Below are positions 43,431-53,088 of a stretch of 53,088 nt of DNA, piece after piece; the first letter of the stretch is position 1, and each line of letters starts with the position of its first letter. Origin of the DNA: Prevotella sp. CAG:755. Lineage in GTDB: Bacteria > Bacteroidota > Bacteroidia > Bacteroidales > Bacteroidaceae. Below the pieces are notes generated by a model. It searched no databases, had not been told where the DNA came from, and worked only from the letters and a program-made list of their open reading frames with translations. Both the position numbers and the translations under genes were made by a program. Location of the stretch: positions 19,700-72,787 of the forward strand of contig HF989219.1 of assembly GCA_000431275.1 (NCBI GenBank), given 5' to 3'.

Positions 43431-44732
43431 ATGATGAGAATTGTCAATTATCCAGAACCTTCCACGTGGACATCGTTATTGGAGCGGCCTGTACAGGATA
43501 TCATGTCCTTGCTTGAAGTTGTCCGTCCCATATATGAGCGCATAAAGTCTGATGGCGACCGTGCCGTCTACGAGTACGAAGAGCAGTTCGACCATGTGCG
43601 ACTGACGCAACTCGCAGTGTCGGAAACTGAGCTTGTGGCTGCGGGAAATTCACTCCCGGCTTCATTACGCGAGGCTATCGACATTGCCTATGAGAACATT
43701 CACGCTTTTCATGCTGCGCAACGTTTTGAACCGATACGGGTGGAGGTCTGTCCGGGGGTGGTGTGTGAGCAGCGGGCCGTGCCGATCGAGCGGGTCGGAC
43801 TTTACGTGCCCGGAGGGACAGCACCGCTTTTTTCGACTGTACTTATGCTTGCCGTTCCGGCACAAATTGCCGGTTGTCGCGAGATCGTATTGACTACGCC
43901 TCCCGGCAAGGACGGACATGTTCATCCTGCTATTCTCTATGCCGCGCACAAAGCAGGTGTACACAAGGTATTCACCGTGGGCGGGGCTCAGGCGGTGGCC
44001 TCTATGGCCGTAGGAACAGAGAGTATACCCAAGGTCGACAAAATCTTCGGTCCTGGCAACCAGTACGTCATGGCGGCCAAACAATTGGTGGCGCTTTATG
44101 ACACGGCCATAGATCTGCCGGCGGGGCCGAGCGAGGTGGAAGTCCTTGCAGATGAGACCAGTTGCCCGGAGTTCGTAGCGGCAGATTTGTTAAGCCAAGC
44201 CGAACATGGTGTTGACAGTCAAGTGGTGCTGGTGACGACAAGCCCTGCGTTGATCGAAGCTGTTCAAATTGAAGTCGAACGTCAACTTTCGGCGCTCAGT
44301 CGTCGCGAAATCGCTCGCAAAGCACTCGACCACAGTCTTCTTCTCTTAGTTCACGACATGGAGGAAGCAATTGCGCTGACCAATGCTTACGCGCCTGAGC
44401 ATCTTATTTTGGCTGTCAGCGACTATAACGACGTGAAAGAGCGCATCGACCACGCTGGCTCTGTTTTTTTGGGCAATTGGAGTTGTGAAAGCGCCGGCGA
44501 TTATGCGTCGGGCACCAACCACACTTTGCCTACAAAGGGTTATGCCCGGGCTTATAGCGGGTTATGCTTGGATAGCTTTATGCGGAAGATGACGTTACAA
44601 GAGCTCACGCCGGAGGGTATTCATCGTATCGGACCGGCCGTCGAGCAGATGGCGGAGGCCGAATGTCTTGATGCACACCGAATGGCGATGACCTTGCGCC
44701 GGAGAAGCGTGGAGGAGGACGCTGCTTTATGA
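43431..44732 (+). CDS. hisD: Histidinol dehydrogenase
   Basis: 433 aa Zn enzyme that oxidises histidinol to histidine in two NAD-dependent steps. Signatures are [45 protein letters not shown] and [14 protein letters not shown], plus the metal-site [10 protein letters not shown] and [14 protein letters not shown] use ATG 43431, 5 bases after the hisG stop, over an in-frame TTG at 43422. Confidence 0.96.
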   Translation: MMRIVNYPEPSTWTSLLERPVQDIMSLLEVVRPIYERIKSDGDRAVYEYEEQFDHVRLTQLAVSETELVAAGNSLPASLREAIDIAYENIHAFHAAQRFEPIRVEVCPGVVCEQRAVPIERVGLYVPGGTAPLFSTVLMLAVPAQIAGCREIVLTTPPGKDGHVHPAILYAAHKAGVHKVFTVGGAQAVASMAVGTESIPKVDKIFGPGNQYVMAAKQLVALYDTAIDLPAGPSEVEVLADETSCPEFVAADLLSQAEHGVDSQVVLVTTSPALIEAVQIEVERQLSALSRREIARKALDHSLLLLVHDMEEAIALTNAYAPEHLILAVSDYNDVKERIDHAGSVFLGNWSCESAGDYASGTNHTLPTKGYARAYSGLCLDSFMRKMTLQELTPEGIHRIGPAVEQMAEAECLDAHRMAMTLRRRSVEEDAAL

Positions 44733-45772
44733 AAGACTTGCAGCTATTGGTGCGGCCCAATATATGGTCGCTTGAACCTTACAGTTCAGCCCGAGATGAG
44801 TATAAAGGCCATGTGGCACACGTTTTCCTTGATGCGAATGAGAGTCCCTACAATGAACCATATAACCGTTATCCGGATCCTTTACAGACGGAGTTGAAAA
44901 AACTCGTGTCGCAGGAGAAGAGTGTGCCGGAAGAACGTATTTTTGTCGGCAACGGTAGCGATGAGGCTATTGATTTGGTATACAGGGTCTTTTGTGTTCC
45001 GGGATTGGACAATGTTGTCGCTATCGAACCGACTTATGGCATGTATGCCGTGTGTGCGGCCATCAACGATGTGGATTACAGACGCGTGCTTCTCGATGAG
45101 CAGTTCCGATTTTCGGCTGATCGTCTGCTTGAAGCGGCTAATTCGCGCACGAAGGCCATTTTCCTCTGTTCGCCGAACAATCCGACTGGTAACGATCTTG
45201 ATCGCGATGAGATGCTGTCACTTGTCCGTCGTTTCGACGGAATTGTCGTCGTGGACGAGGCTTATGCCGATTTTTCGGACCAACGTCCGATGCGTGCCGA
45301 ACTGGAGTCCTGCCCCAATCTCGTGATACTTAACACTCTCTCAAAAGCGTGGGGAAGCGCCGGAATTCGGTTGGGGCTGGCCTATGCATCGAAAGAAATT
45401 GTCGGACTTTTCAACAAAGTGAAGTATCCATATAATGTCAGTACGCTGGCTCAGGAAAAAGCCATTGAAATTTTGCGGCGGAGCTATGACGTCCATGCCT
45501 GGGTGGGGCGAACGAAGAAAGAACGAGCTCGCGTGATAGAGGCTTTCCGGCAGCTACCTATCTGCAAGACGGTCTATCCGACGAGTGCCAACTTCTTCTT
45601 GGCGCGAATGACGGATGCAGAAACAATCTACCGTTACTTGATTGACAAAGGTATTGTCGTGCGCAACCGTTCACACGTGACGCTTTGTGGGAATTGCTTG
45701 CGTGTCACCATAGGCAACACACAAGAGAATGTGGAATTATTGTCAGCTTTACGAAAATATGTTCCGGAATGA
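44729..45772 (+). CDS. hisC: Histidinol-phosphate aminotransferase
   Basis: 347 aa class I/II PLP aminotransferase. It has [33 protein letters not shown] and the PLP lysine in [14 protein letters not shown]. Transfers the amino group from glutamate to imidazole acetol phosphate. ATGA overlap with hisD, and its stop overlaps the hisB start. Confidence 0.96.
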   Translation: MKDLQLLVRPNIWSLEPYSSARDEYKGHVAHVFLDANESPYNEPYNRYPDPLQTELKKLVSQEKSVPEERIFVGNGSDEAIDLVYRVFCVPGLDNVVAIEPTYGMYAVCAAINDVDYRRVLLDEQFRFSADRLLEAANSRTKAIFLCSPNNPTGNDLDRDEMLSLVRRFDGIVVVDEAYADFSDQRPMRAELESCPNLVILNTLSKAWGSAGIRLGLAYASKEIVGLFNKVKYPYNVSTLAQEKAIEILRRSYDVHAWVGRTKKERARVIEAFRQLPICKTVYPTSANFFLARMTDAETIYRYLIDKGIVVRNRSHVTLCGNCLRVTIGNTQENVELLSALRKYVPE

Positions 45773-46833
45773 AAAAAGCGCTATTCATAGACCGCGACGG
45801 CACACTCGTACGTGAGCCTGCCGATGAACAGGTTGATTCGTTCGAGAAGCTTTCATTTGTGCCCGGCGTGTTCAACTGTCTGCGTCGTATACGCCAGTTG
45901 ACGGACTACGAGTTTGTCATGGTGAGCAACCAGGACGGCCTTGGTACACCCGCTTTTCCCGAAGATACCTTTTGGCCTGTTCACCGGTTCATTCTTGACA
46001 CACTTGCGGGTGAAGGCATCACTTTTGATGCGATCCATATCGATCGTCACTTCCCCGAAGAAAATGCGCCTACTCGCAAGCCCGGTACGGCGATGCTCAC
46101 CCACTACATGGAGGGTGAGTATGATATGGTTCACAGTTATGTGATAGGCGATCGTGAGACAGACGCTCAATTGGCTCGTAACTTGGGCTGTATGTCGCTG
46201 ATTCTTGGTGACGGGATGACGTGGCCGGACATTGCCCGCTGTGTCATTGGCGGAGAGCGAACGGCGGAGGTTCACCGGCAGACACGCGAAACAGATGTCC
46301 GCGTCCGTCTCGGGTTGGACGGTTCGGGGCTCTGCCATGTCGACACCGGATTGAAGTTTTTCGACCACATGCTCGAACAGCTTGCCCACCATGGCGCGAT
46401 GGACGTGGATATCCAAGTCCACGGCGATCTTGACGTCGACGAACATCATACGGTGGAGGACACCGCTCTTGTGTTGGGTGAATGTCTGCTTCGTTGCCTT
46501 GGTGACAAGTGTGGTATCCGGCGCTATGGCTTTGTCTTACCGATGGATGACAGCTTGTGTCGCGTGGCACTTGATTTTGGCGGTCGGCCGTGGCTGGTTT
46601 GGAACGCTGAGTTTGTGCGCGAACGCATTGGCGATGTCCCCACAGAAATGTTCTTTCATTTTTTCAAGAGTCTTAGTGACGCAGCCAGGATGAATCTTAA
46701 CATCCATGCCGAAGGGCAGAACGAGCACCATAAGATTGAGGGCATTTTCAAGGCTTTCGCACGGGCTGTGAGGATGGCGGCAGAGCGTGACTTTGACCAT
46801 TTCGTTCTTCCGTCGAGCAAGGGGCAGCTATGA
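45769..46833 (+). CDS. hisB: Histidinol-phosphatase / imidazoleglycerol-phosphate dehydratase
   Basis: 354 aa fusion. The N-terminal HAD phosphatase has FIDRDGTLV (D8, D10) and [14 protein letters not shown]. The C-terminal dehydratase (from about residue 165) has the Mn-binding [37 protein letters not shown] and [20 protein letters not shown]. It performs steps 7 and 9. ATG 45769 overlaps the hisC stop. Confidence 0.96.
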   Translation: MKKALFIDRDGTLVREPADEQVDSFEKLSFVPGVFNCLRRIRQLTDYEFVMVSNQDGLGTPAFPEDTFWPVHRFILDTLAGEGITFDAIHIDRHFPEENAPTRKPGTAMLTHYMEGEYDMVHSYVIGDRETDAQLARNLGCMSLILGDGMTWPDIARCVIGGERTAEVHRQTRETDVRVRLGLDGSGLCHVDTGLKFFDHMLEQLAHHGAMDVDIQVHGDLDVDEHHTVEDTALVLGECLLRCLGDKCGIRRYGFVLPMDDSLCRVALDFGGRPWLVWNAEFVRERIGDVPTEMFFHFFKSLSDAARMNLNIHAEGQNEHHKIEGIFKAFARAVRMAAERDFDHFVLPSSKGQL

Positions 46834-47477
46834 GGCGTGCGGCAGTATTTGCGGTTGCGGTTTTGGCGGTTTTGGCCATGTCGCTTGCTGCATGTGAAAA
46901 ATTGGAAATCCCTGACGAAGATGGCGAAAACGGCGGTGGTCAGACCGAACTGCCTGATGATGGAGGCGGGAGCGGCGGCGACAATGACGGCGGAGGCGGC
47001 GTGATGGTTGGCGATACGCTCACGGTGGCCGAGGCGCAGTTGATGATGGATTGTTATGTCGGGGTGAAGGGTTATATCGTCGGTTATATAGCGGGCAATC
47101 AGTTGAGCCAGAGCGTATTCGGAGTACCCGAAGACGCGCCTAATACGAACATGCTCATTGCGGATGCACCCGACGTTACCGATGCGTCACTTTGCATGCC
47201 CGTCCTGCTCGAGCCCGAGGAGATACGCCCTATGGTCAATCTCTATGACCACCCAGACTATTACCAATGTCCTGTCTATGTCGAAGGTATGGTGACGACG
47301 TATTTCTCAGTGGCTGGCATACGTGACGTTTATGCTTTTATCCTGTGGGATGAGTACAGTCCTGGACTTCCGGACCCTGGTGTGGAAGTTCCGATAGTAG
47401 ATCCGGATACTCAGCATGTCACTTCCGGACGAGGCGTGGTATTCGCTCGTTTTTCCGGAAATAATCGACCAAAGTGA
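46830..47477 (+). CDS. Lipoprotein with OB-fold-like (DUF6359-type) domain
   Basis: 215 aa. The N-terminal signal ends in the lipobox LAAC (C22), so it is predicted to be lipid-anchored. An acidic, Gly-rich linker follows, then a region starting [27 protein letters not shown] that resembles the DUF6359/OB-like domain of Bacteroidota surface lipoproteins. Its ATG overlaps the hisB stop, so it is co-translated with a biosynthetic operon although it shows no histidine-related feature. Function unknown. Confidence 0.75.
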   Translation: MRRAAVFAVAVLAVLAMSLAACEKLEIPDEDGENGGGQTELPDDGGGSGGDNDGGGGVMVGDTLTVAEAQLMMDCYVGVKGYIVGYIAGNQLSQSVFGVPEDAPNTNMLIADAPDVTDASLCMPVLLEPEEIRPMVNLYDHPDYYQCPVYVEGMVTTYFSVAGIRDVYAFILWDEYSPGLPDPGVEVPIVDPDTQHVTSGRGVVFARFSGNNRPK

Positions 47478-47542
47478 GGCTCGGTTCGGAAAGAAAATTG
47501 TATTTTCGCGTCCAAACATAGCAATAATCATTTCTTTAAACA

Positions 47543-47995
47543 ATGGAAATAGAAGGAAAAATCATCGCGGTCCTGCCCGCTCGTGGCGGTACGTCGGCCC
47601 GTACGGGTGCAGCGTGGAAATCGCAGGAGTTTGTCATAGAAACATTTGATCAGTATCCCCGGAAGTGTGTGTTCCGCATCTTTGGCGAAGATCGACTCAA
47701 TCAGATGAATGTGCAGTTGGGTGAAGTGTTACGTGTTTCTTTCGATATAGATGCTCACGAATATAACGGCCGTTGGTATAACGACGTGTCGGCATGGAGA
47801 GTGGATCGCAATGTGTCTGTTCCTTCGGATGGACAGCCGGTTGCAGCGGCTTCAATACAGCCTGCTCCGGCCGTTGAACAGCCCGCAGCACCTGCTTCTG
47901 AATCTGTAGGATTTGGGGCGGCTTCCTCCGGTGGTGCGGCCGGTATGGATATGATGGGTGGTGCTGGTGGCAATGTAGACGACCTGCCGTTCTGA
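47543..47995 (+). CDS. DUF3127 protein with SSB-like acidic tail
   Basis: 150 aa. The N-terminal 95 residues are an OB-fold-like DUF3127 domain (MEIEGKIIAVLPARGGTSARTG..., SQEFVIETFDQYPRKCVFRIFG). A disordered Ala/Pro/Gly/Met linker follows, and the protein ends VDDLPF. That tip matches the DDxPF C-terminal peptide through which single-stranded-DNA-binding protein recruits partners. A role in ssDNA or repair transactions is inferred. A weak -7 (TATTTTCG) lies at 47501-47508, so it may be transcribed apart from the his operon. Confidence 0.8.
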   Translation: MEIEGKIIAVLPARGGTSARTGAAWKSQEFVIETFDQYPRKCVFRIFGEDRLNQMNVQLGEVLRVSFDIDAHEYNGRWYNDVSAWRVDRNVSVPSDGQPVAAASIQPAPAVEQPAAPASESVGFGAASSGGAAGMDMMGGAGGNVDDLPF

Positions 47996-48018
47996 ACCGT
48001 AAACTCGTAAATTTATTT

Positions 48019-48060
48019 AGTTCCCCCTTCGGCCTGGACAAGGCTTGAGGGGGAACTTTC
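48019..48060 (+). terminator. Probable terminator after the DUF3127 gene
   Basis: AGTTCCCCCTT pairs with GAGGGGGAACT around a GC-rich loop that can also fold (GGCCT...AGGCT), followed only by TTC. Confidence 0.6.
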
Positions 48061-48080
48061 AGTGTAAACGCACAACAGAC

Positions 48081-48788
48081 ATGTCGATTTCAAAATATGT
48101 GTTAGGGGCCACGCTGCTGCATCTCTTTCGTTGGCTGTTCCTTTTCTTCTTTCTGTCTACGGTCGGCACGGTGCTGTTATACCGGTGGTTGCCTGTACCG
48201 TTGACTCCATTGATGGTCATTCGTTGCGTGCAGCAGGTCGGAGATGGCGAGCCGATTCGTTTGCGCCACCATTGGGTGCCATTGACAAAGATGTCAAAGT
48301 ACTTGCCGGTCGCTGTGATAGCTTCCGAGGACCAGAATTTCACCCGCCATCACGGTTTTGATTTCAAGGCTGTCCGTCAGGCCTATATGGAGCATCTTGA
48401 AGGTGGCCGCCGGCGAGGAGGCAGCACGATCAGTCAGCAAACAGCGAAGAATGTGTTCCTATGGCCCAAATCGACGTGGGTAAGGAAAGGTTTCGAAGTC
48501 TATTTCACAGTGTTGATAGAACTTCTCTGGTCGAAAGAGCGTATTATGGAAGTCTATTTGAACAGTATAGAAATGGGCAACGGCATATATGGCGCGGAAG
48601 CAGTAGCTCAGTTGCATTTCGGGTGTACGGCTGATGAATTGACACGGGCGCAGTGTGCGCTTGTTGCGGCGACACTCCCCAATCCAAGAAAGTACAATTC
48701 AGCCTCTCCATCACGCTACATGATGAAGCGCCAGCGTCAAATCATGCGCGAAATGAAGCATATTCCGCTTTTTCGGTCGGGTAAATAG
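48081..48788 (+). CDS. mtgA: Monofunctional peptidoglycan glycosyltransferase
   Basis: 235 aa GT51 enzyme that polymerises lipid II into glycan strands. One N-terminal transmembrane anchor ([20 protein letters not shown]) precedes motif 1 [14 protein letters not shown] (catalytic Glu), motif 2 [48 protein letters not shown] and [14 protein letters not shown]. It lacks a transpeptidase domain. ATG 48081 is chosen; the open frame extends back into the terminator. Confidence 0.94.
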   Translation: MSISKYVLGATLLHLFRWLFLFFFLSTVGTVLLYRWLPVPLTPLMVIRCVQQVGDGEPIRLRHHWVPLTKMSKYLPVAVIASEDQNFTRHHGFDFKAVRQAYMEHLEGGRRRGGSTISQQTAKNVFLWPKSTWVRKGFEVYFTVLIELLWSKERIMEVYLNSIEMGNGIYGAEAVAQLHFGCTADELTRAQCALVAATLPNPRKYNSASPSRYMMKRQRQIMREMKHIPLFRSGK

Positions 48789-48834
48789 AATTGGTCTGGC
48801 CTAGTCGTAAGCCGTTGGAGAGGTCCTACCTCAT

Positions 48835-49317
48835 TTAGCCGAGAGCTTCGCTGTCGAAATGAAGTGGAAGCAGATCTGCTGCCTTTTCCAGACGATATAT
48901 GTGTGTCGTTCCGTAAAGCAGGATGAGTATCGGACTTTTTTGGTGTTGCTCGGTTTCTAGCAAGGCTTGTCGACAAGCGCCGCAAGGAGTGATCGGAAGT
49001 TTGAGGAACTTGCCGTCACTGTTTTTTGCTGCAATGGCGAGTGCCCGGATGCGACTGGCGGGATAATGGGCGTGAGCGGCGTAGATTGTGCATCGTTCTG
49101 CGCATGTGCCTACTGTGAACGATGCGTTTTCCTGATTGCTTCCCATGAAGATCGTGCCGTCGTCGAGTAGGGCAGCTGCACCTACATGGAAGTGCGAATA
49201 CGGGGCATAGGACGTTTCGCAGGCCTTTTTTGCAGTTCCAATTAGCTCTCTTTCGGTCGAGGATAGGTCTTTCAGGTCGCAAACGTCATAATCGAATTGA
49301 AAAGTCTTTCGTGGCAT
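48835..49317 (-). CDS. cdd: Cytidine deaminase
   Basis: 160 aa. Deaminates cytidine/deoxycytidine to uridine in pyrimidine salvage. The zinc ligands and catalytic Glu are in TCAERC and PCGACRQ (C-A-E and P-C-x2-C), and the substrate region is YAPYSHFHVGAAALLDDG. Length fits the homotetrameric form. ATG 49317 begins MPRKTFQFDY. A -7-like TATGTTTG lies on the minus strand at 49339-49346. Confidence 0.94.
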   Translation of the reverse strand: MPRKTFQFDYDVCDLKDLSSTERELIGTAKKACETSYAPYSHFHVGAAALLDDGTIFMGSNQENASFTVGTCAERCTIYAAHAHYPASRIRALAIAAKNSDGKFLKLPITPCGACRQALLETEQHQKSPILILLYGTTHIYRLEKAADLLPLHFDSEALG

Positions 49318-49403
49318 ATTTCCTATGTTTTCGTGAGGCAAACATAAGAATAAAACGGCGATTTTATACTCTGTGATTAAAAAAATCGTGCGTTTTTTAG
49401 AAG

Positions 49404-49445
49404 AAAAACCGGCAAGCTATAGGACATGCCTGCTTGCCGGTTTTT
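49404..49445 (-). terminator. Terminator of ppdK
   Basis: AAAAACCGGCAAGC and GCTTGCCGGTTTTT form a perfect stem with T-runs on both strands. By gene order it serves ppdK on the minus strand. Confidence 0.9.
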
Positions 49446-49461
49446 ACTAATGCTATGGTGG

Positions 49462-52191
49462 TTACATTTGTTCCTCTACCGCAGCCTGCGCCGCTGCGAG
49501 ACGGGCGATAGGCACGCGGAATGGTGAGCAGCTGACGTAGTTCAAGCCGACTTTGTGACAGAACTTGACGGATGATGGTTCGCCACCGTGTTCTCCGCAG
49601 ATTCCGCATTTCAACTCCGGACGTACGGAGCGTCCTTTGCGGACTGCCATGTCTATGAGTTGGCCGACACCGTTTTGGTCGAGTACTTGGAACGGATCGA
49701 CGGAAAGAATCTTCTTGTCGAGGTAAACCGGGAGGAACGAGGCGATGTCGTCGCGCGAGTAGCCGAAAGTCATCTGTGTCAAGTCGTTCGTTCCAAACGA
49801 GAAGTATTCAGCACGCGATGCAATCTTATCGGCCGTCAGTGCGGCACGTGGGATTTCTATCATCGTACCGACTTTGTAGGGGATGGTGATTCCTGTCTCT
49901 TCGAACACGGCTTCGGCTTCGGCACGGATTACCTGTTCTTGGGCTTCGAATTCATAGAGGATGCCGGTGAGAGGCACCATGATTTCGGGGAACGGGTTGT
50001 AGCCTTCCTTTTTCAGCTCGACAGCTGCGGTCATGATGGCACGCGTCTGCATCTGTGTGATTTCCGGATAAGTATTGCCGAGGCGGCAGCCGCGATGTCC
50101 GAGCATCGGGTTGTGTTCGCAGAGGCTGTCGACGCGCTGACGGATGTGTTCAAGAGTAACGCCCATGGCTTGCGCCATTTCTTCTTGCCCTTTGAGATCA
50201 TGTGGAACGAATTCGTGTAGGGGCGGGTCGAGTAGTCGGATGTTGACAGGATATCCGTCCATCGCTTTGAAAATTCCCTTGAAGTCGTCTTTTTGATAGG
50301 GCAGCAGTTTGGCCAAAGCTTTGCGGCGGCCTTCGGCGGTTTCGGCAAGGATCATTTCGCGCATGGCGACAATCTTCTCGTTGTCGAAGAACATGTGCTC
50401 CGTGCGGCAGAGACCGATGCCGACTGCTCCGAATTTGCGGGCTACCTCAGCATCATGTGGGGTGTCGGCATTGGTGCGGACTTGCAGGCGGGTGTATTTC
50501 GAGCAAAGGTCCATCAGGGCGGCAAAATCTCCGGACAGTTCTGCGGCTTGGGTGACGAGCTGTCCTTTGTAGACTTCGCCGTTCGTTCCGTTGAGCGAGA
50601 TGTAGTCACCTTCTTTGAGGACGGTGCCGTCGATTTCTACGGTGCGTGTTTTGTAGTCGACGTTGATGGCTCCGGCGCCGCTGACGCAGCATTTTCCCAT
50701 GCCACGGGCTACGACTGCGGCATGGGAGGTCATACCGCCGCGTGCGGTGAGGATACCTTCGGCCACTGCCATGCCGGCGAGGTCTTCGGGCGAGGTTTCA
50801 ATGCGGACCATGACCACTTTGTGGCCGTCTGCATGCCACTTGGCTGCATCTTCGGCGAAGAATACGATCTGTCCGGTGGCGGCACCTGGCGAGGCGGGAA
50901 GACCGCGGGTGAGCACTTCGGCGCGTGCAAGGGCTTGTTTGCTGAACACGGGGTGGAGCAGCTCGTCGAGTTTGGAAGGCTGGCAGCGCTCGATGGCTGT
51001 TTTCTCGTCAATCAGTCCTTGGCGGAGCAGGTCCATGGCAATCTTGACCATTGCTGCTCCTGTGCGCTTGCCGTTACGCGTTTGCAGGAACCAAAGCTTG
51101 CCTTCCTGAACGGTGAATTCCATGTCCTGCATGTCGCGGTAGTGGTTTTCGAGTTTGTTCTGGATGGCGTTGAGTTGCTGGTAGATTTCAGGCATGGCCT
51201 CTTCCATCGAAGGATATTTGGCTTTGCGGTCTTCTTCGCTGATGCCTTGCATTTCGGCCCAGCGGCGCGAACCTTTGAGGGTGATTTGCTGTGGTGTGCG
51301 AATTCCGGCAACGACGTCTTCGCCCTGTGCGTTGACGAGCCATTCGCCGTTGAATTCGTTTTCACCCGTGGCTGCGTCACGACTGAAACATACGCCTGTG
51401 GCAGACGTGTTGCCCATGTTGCCGAACACCATAGCCATCACCGTTACGGCCGTGCCCCATTCGGCGGGGATGCCTTCCATCTTGCGGTAGAGAATGGCGC
51501 GTTCGTTCATCCAACTGTCAAACACGGCACAGATGGCGCCCCAAAGTTGGTCGACAGGATTTGTCGGGAATTCCTGTCCGGTCTGTGCCAGAATGGCTGC
51601 CTTGAAGCGGGTGACAAGTTTTTTGAGGTCGTCTACGTCAAGCTCATTGTCAAGTTTCACGCCTTTTTCGGCTTTCACTTCGTCGATGATGGCCTCGAAT
51701 GGGTCGATGTCTTCCTTGCTTCGCGGTTTCAGGCCGAGCACCACGTCGCCATACATCTGTATGAAACGGCGATAGGCATCATATGCAAAACGCGGGTTAT
51801 TCGTTTTCTTGGCCAGGCCCTCAACGACGTCGTCATTGAGTCCGAGGTTAAGGATAGTGTCCATCATGCCGGGCATTGAGGCGCGGGCGCCGGAGCGGAC
51901 GGAAAGCAGGAGGGGATTGGTCGGGTCGCCAAAGCTGCTGTTCATCAGCGACTCGATATGTTTCATGCTGGCCTCGACCTCGTCTTTCAACAGGGCTACG
52001 ACCTCGGCTTTTCCCGTGGAGTAATACTCGTTGCAGGTTTCCGTGGTGATTGTGAAACCGGGCGGAACGGGAATGCCAATCAAGTTCATCTCTGCCAGGT
52101 TGGCGCCTTTGCCGCCCAGCAGGTTACGCATGTCGGCGCGGCCTTCTGCCTTGCCGTTTCCGAAAGTGTAAACTCGTTTAGTGTTTGCCAT
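49462..52191 (-). CDS. ppdK: Pyruvate, phosphate dikinase
   Basis: 909 aa. Reversibly interconverts pyruvate, ATP and phosphate with PEP, AMP and pyrophosphate. The N-terminal ATP-grasp domain has GGKGANLAEM and LLSVRSGARASMPGMMDTILNLG. The swivelling phosphohistidine is in GGMTSHAAVVARGMGK (His near 488). The C-terminal PEP/pyruvate barrel has GLCRTEHMFF and the catalytic cysteine region CGICGEHGGEPSS. ATG 52191 starts MANTKRVYTFGNG. A consensus promoter precedes it. Confidence 0.97.
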   Translation of the reverse strand: MANTKRVYTFGNGKAEGRADMRNLLGGKGANLAEMNLIGIPVPPGFTITTETCNEYYSTGKAEVVALLKDEVEASMKHIESLMNSSFGDPTNPLLLSVRSGARASMPGMMDTILNLGLNDDVVEGLAKKTNNPRFAYDAYRRFIQMYGDVVLGLKPRSKEDIDPFEAIIDEVKAEKGVKLDNELDVDDLKKLVTRFKAAILAQTGQEFPTNPVDQLWGAICAVFDSWMNERAILYRKMEGIPAEWGTAVTVMAMVFGNMGNTSATGVCFSRDAATGENEFNGEWLVNAQGEDVVAGIRTPQQITLKGSRRWAEMQGISEEDRKAKYPSMEEAMPEIYQQLNAIQNKLENHYRDMQDMEFTVQEGKLWFLQTRNGKRTGAAMVKIAMDLLRQGLIDEKTAIERCQPSKLDELLHPVFSKQALARAEVLTRGLPASPGAATGQIVFFAEDAAKWHADGHKVVMVRIETSPEDLAGMAVAEGILTARGGMTSHAAVVARGMGKCCVSGAGAINVDYKTRTVEIDGTVLKEGDYISLNGTNGEVYKGQLVTQAAELSGDFAALMDLCSKYTRLQVRTNADTPHDAEVARKFGAVGIGLCRTEHMFFDNEKIVAMREMILAETAEGRRKALAKLLPYQKDDFKGIFKAMDGYPVNIRLLDPPLHEFVPHDLKGQEEMAQAMGVTLEHIRQRVDSLCEHNPMLGHRGCRLGNTYPEITQMQTRAIMTAAVELKKEGYNPFPEIMVPLTGILYEFEAQEQVIRAEAEAVFEETGITIPYKVGTMIEIPRAALTADKIASRAEYFSFGTNDLTQMTFGYSRDDIASFLPVYLDKKILSVDPFQVLDQNGVGQLIDMAVRKGRSVRPELKCGICGEHGGEPSSVKFCHKVGLNYVSCSPFRVPIARLAAAQAAVEEQM

Positions 52192-52215
52192 AGTTGTAAA
52201 CATTTTGCTTTGTCG

Positions 52216-52247
52216 CAAAAGTATGGAGAAGTTTTAAGATTACCAAA
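52216..52247 (-). promoter_or_regulatory. Promoter of ppdK
   Basis: On the minus strand TTTG (52244-52247), 20 bases, TACTTTTG (52216-52223). Confidence 0.88.
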
Positions 52248-52420
52248 CGTTTTTCCTACTTTTTTGCTAAACGTACCTGCTAATTTCGCCCGATAGCTGT
52301 TGCGCTTTGTTAAGAATACAGCGTTTTTTACCATCCGGGACGAGCATTCGGACAGTTTGTCCGCTTGCGATTTCACGGCTATGGGCTGTTGTGAAGTGGT
52401 TCGAGTGACGTGATCGTAGG

Positions 52421-52879
52421 TCACAAGCGATTTAGAAGCTCAGTGCAGGCTTCTTCGAGCAGGTCAATGACGAGTTCAAAGTCTTTGTCGGAGCCGTAAT
52501 AGGGGTCGGGAACGTATGGTGCGCCTGAATGGATGAGGTAGTCTGCCATGCGGACAATCTTGGTCGCATCGTCTGCGCTTTGGGCCATGCGTTGCAGGCC
52601 TTTGATGTTCTGCTCGTCCATTCCGACGATGAGGTCAAACTTCCGGAAGTCGTCTGGCCGGACCGGGCGGGAGTGGTGAGTGAGACGGTAGCCCCGGCGG
52701 GAGGCGTGCGCACGCATGCGCGAGTCGGGCAGTTCGCCTTCGTGAAAATCGATGAGGCCGGCGGAATCGGCGACGAACTCGTCCGCGCGCCCGCTCCGGT
52801 TGGCCAGTGAGCGGAACACTTCTTCTGCCATAGGCGAACGGCAGATATTCCCGAGGCAGACAAAAAGTATATGTTTCAT
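52421..52879 (-). CDS. Low-molecular-weight protein tyrosine phosphatase
   Basis: 152 aa. The P-loop VCLGNICRSP contains the catalytic C8 and R14 (C-x5-R-S), and the general acid is in VPDPYYG. This class dephosphorylates tyrosine on cytoplasmic proteins, sometimes as partner of a bacterial tyrosine kinase for polysaccharide export, but no such gene is near. ATG 52879 begins MKHILFVCLGN; the 29 upstream codons are leader. Confidence 0.92.
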   Translation of the reverse strand: MKHILFVCLGNICRSPMAEEVFRSLANRSGRADEFVADSAGLIDFHEGELPDSRMRAHASRRGYRLTHHSRPVRPDDFRKFDLIVGMDEQNIKGLQRMAQSADDATKIVRMADYLIHSGAPYVPDPYYGSDKDFELVIDLLEEACTELLNRL

Positions 52880-53028
52880 GTGGGACTTGTTGTTGGTTTT
52901 TGAAGTCCGGGCGTGGCACTCGCTCCGGATAATGTGCGAATTTACGGCTTTCTGCCGAACCCGCAACTGTCGTGGCCTGCATTTCGGCAGGCAGGAAGGA
53001 GGCTGAGCGGTTAGGGAACGACTATAAT

Positions 53029-53088
53029 ATGATTAATGTGTTTTACGTGGTCGACGGCCTCCCGACCCCTATCTTATGTAGACAGGCC
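53029..53088 (+). CDS. Possible start of a truncated gene at the window edge
   Basis: An ATG at 53029 opens a frame of 20 codons (MINVFYVVDGLPTPILCRQA) that runs off the window without a stop. It is too short to identify; it could be chance. Confidence 0.2.
   Translation, partial: MINVFYVVDGLPTPILCRQA

Noticed and set aside
50293..51879. 528-codon plus-strand open frame opposite ppdK
   Set aside because: Antisense to conserved PPDK motifs, with no recognisable domain.

Overview
The window is a contiguous, gene-dense piece of a Bacteroidales-type chromosome (phylum Bacteroidota), fairly GC-rich by eye. Several signs agree. Promoters follow the Bacteroidota form TTTG-N20-TAnnTTTG, with clear cases before a tRNA-Ser/Glu pair, valS, a tRNA-Val pair, tRNA-Thr, hisG and ppdK. 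Starts lack obvious Shine-Dalgarno sequences. The gene content also fits: an HU-LysM fusion, DUF3127, HisIE, a long-form HisG, pyruvate phosphate dikinase, and a secreted GH84 enzyme whose tail resembles a type IX secretion sorting domain. I do not assign a genus. There is no phage, IS transposase, CRISPR array or rRNA operon.

Layout. 1-2.8 kb: the end of a 2-oxoacid:ferredoxin oxidoreductase operon, then a helix-hairpin-helix/outer-membrane barrel protein. 2.9-7.1 kb (minus): ftsY-rimO-HU-HU/LysM. 7.2-8.4 kb: a GNAT acetyltransferase cassette between near-perfect 62-bp inverted repeats. 8.5-11.7 kb: glnS and a TPR protein. 11.8-13.4 kb: an NhaC-type antiporter, tRNA-Glu and tRNA-Ser. 13.8-20 kb: valS followed by a GH84 N-acetylglucosaminidase. 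20.3-24.4 kb: ispE, an EFR1-type flavodoxin/ferredoxin protein and a GH20 hexosaminidase. 24.4-26.3 kb: serS and, on the other strand, the RNase P RNA gene. 26.3-27.7 kb: a patatin-like protein and two tRNA-Val genes.

28.2-31.5 kb: a PiT phosphate transporter and an O/P-type porin behind three 11-bp-phased direct repeats that look like a Pho box. 31.7-37.7 kb (minus): hisH-hisA-hisF-hisIE-ftsE-lysC-lysA. 38.2-41.6 kb: a MaoC-type hydratase, recF overlapping a DUF721/DciA gene, a membrane-anchored TPR protein, ribH and tRNA-Tyr. 42.1 kb: tRNA-Thr. 42.5-48 kb: hisG-hisD-hisC-hisB, a lipoprotein overlapping hisB, and a DUF3127 protein with an SSB-like tail. 48-52.9 kb: mtgA, cdd, ppdK and a low-molecular-weight tyrosine phosphatase.

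Together the genes cover all of histidine synthesis, in two blocks on opposite strands, the last step of lysine/diaminopimelate synthesis, isoprenoid and riboflavin steps, phosphate uptake and host-glycan (GlcNAc) hydrolysis. The most unusual signal is a dispersed family of 21-bp repeat units (core near CGGCTGACAGAAAA). It occurs at six or more gene ends or starts. Because 21 is a multiple of three, it can be translated as heptapeptide repeats, and at two loci it is palindromic and appears to serve as a terminator. The 62-bp inverted-repeat cassette is the second notable structure.
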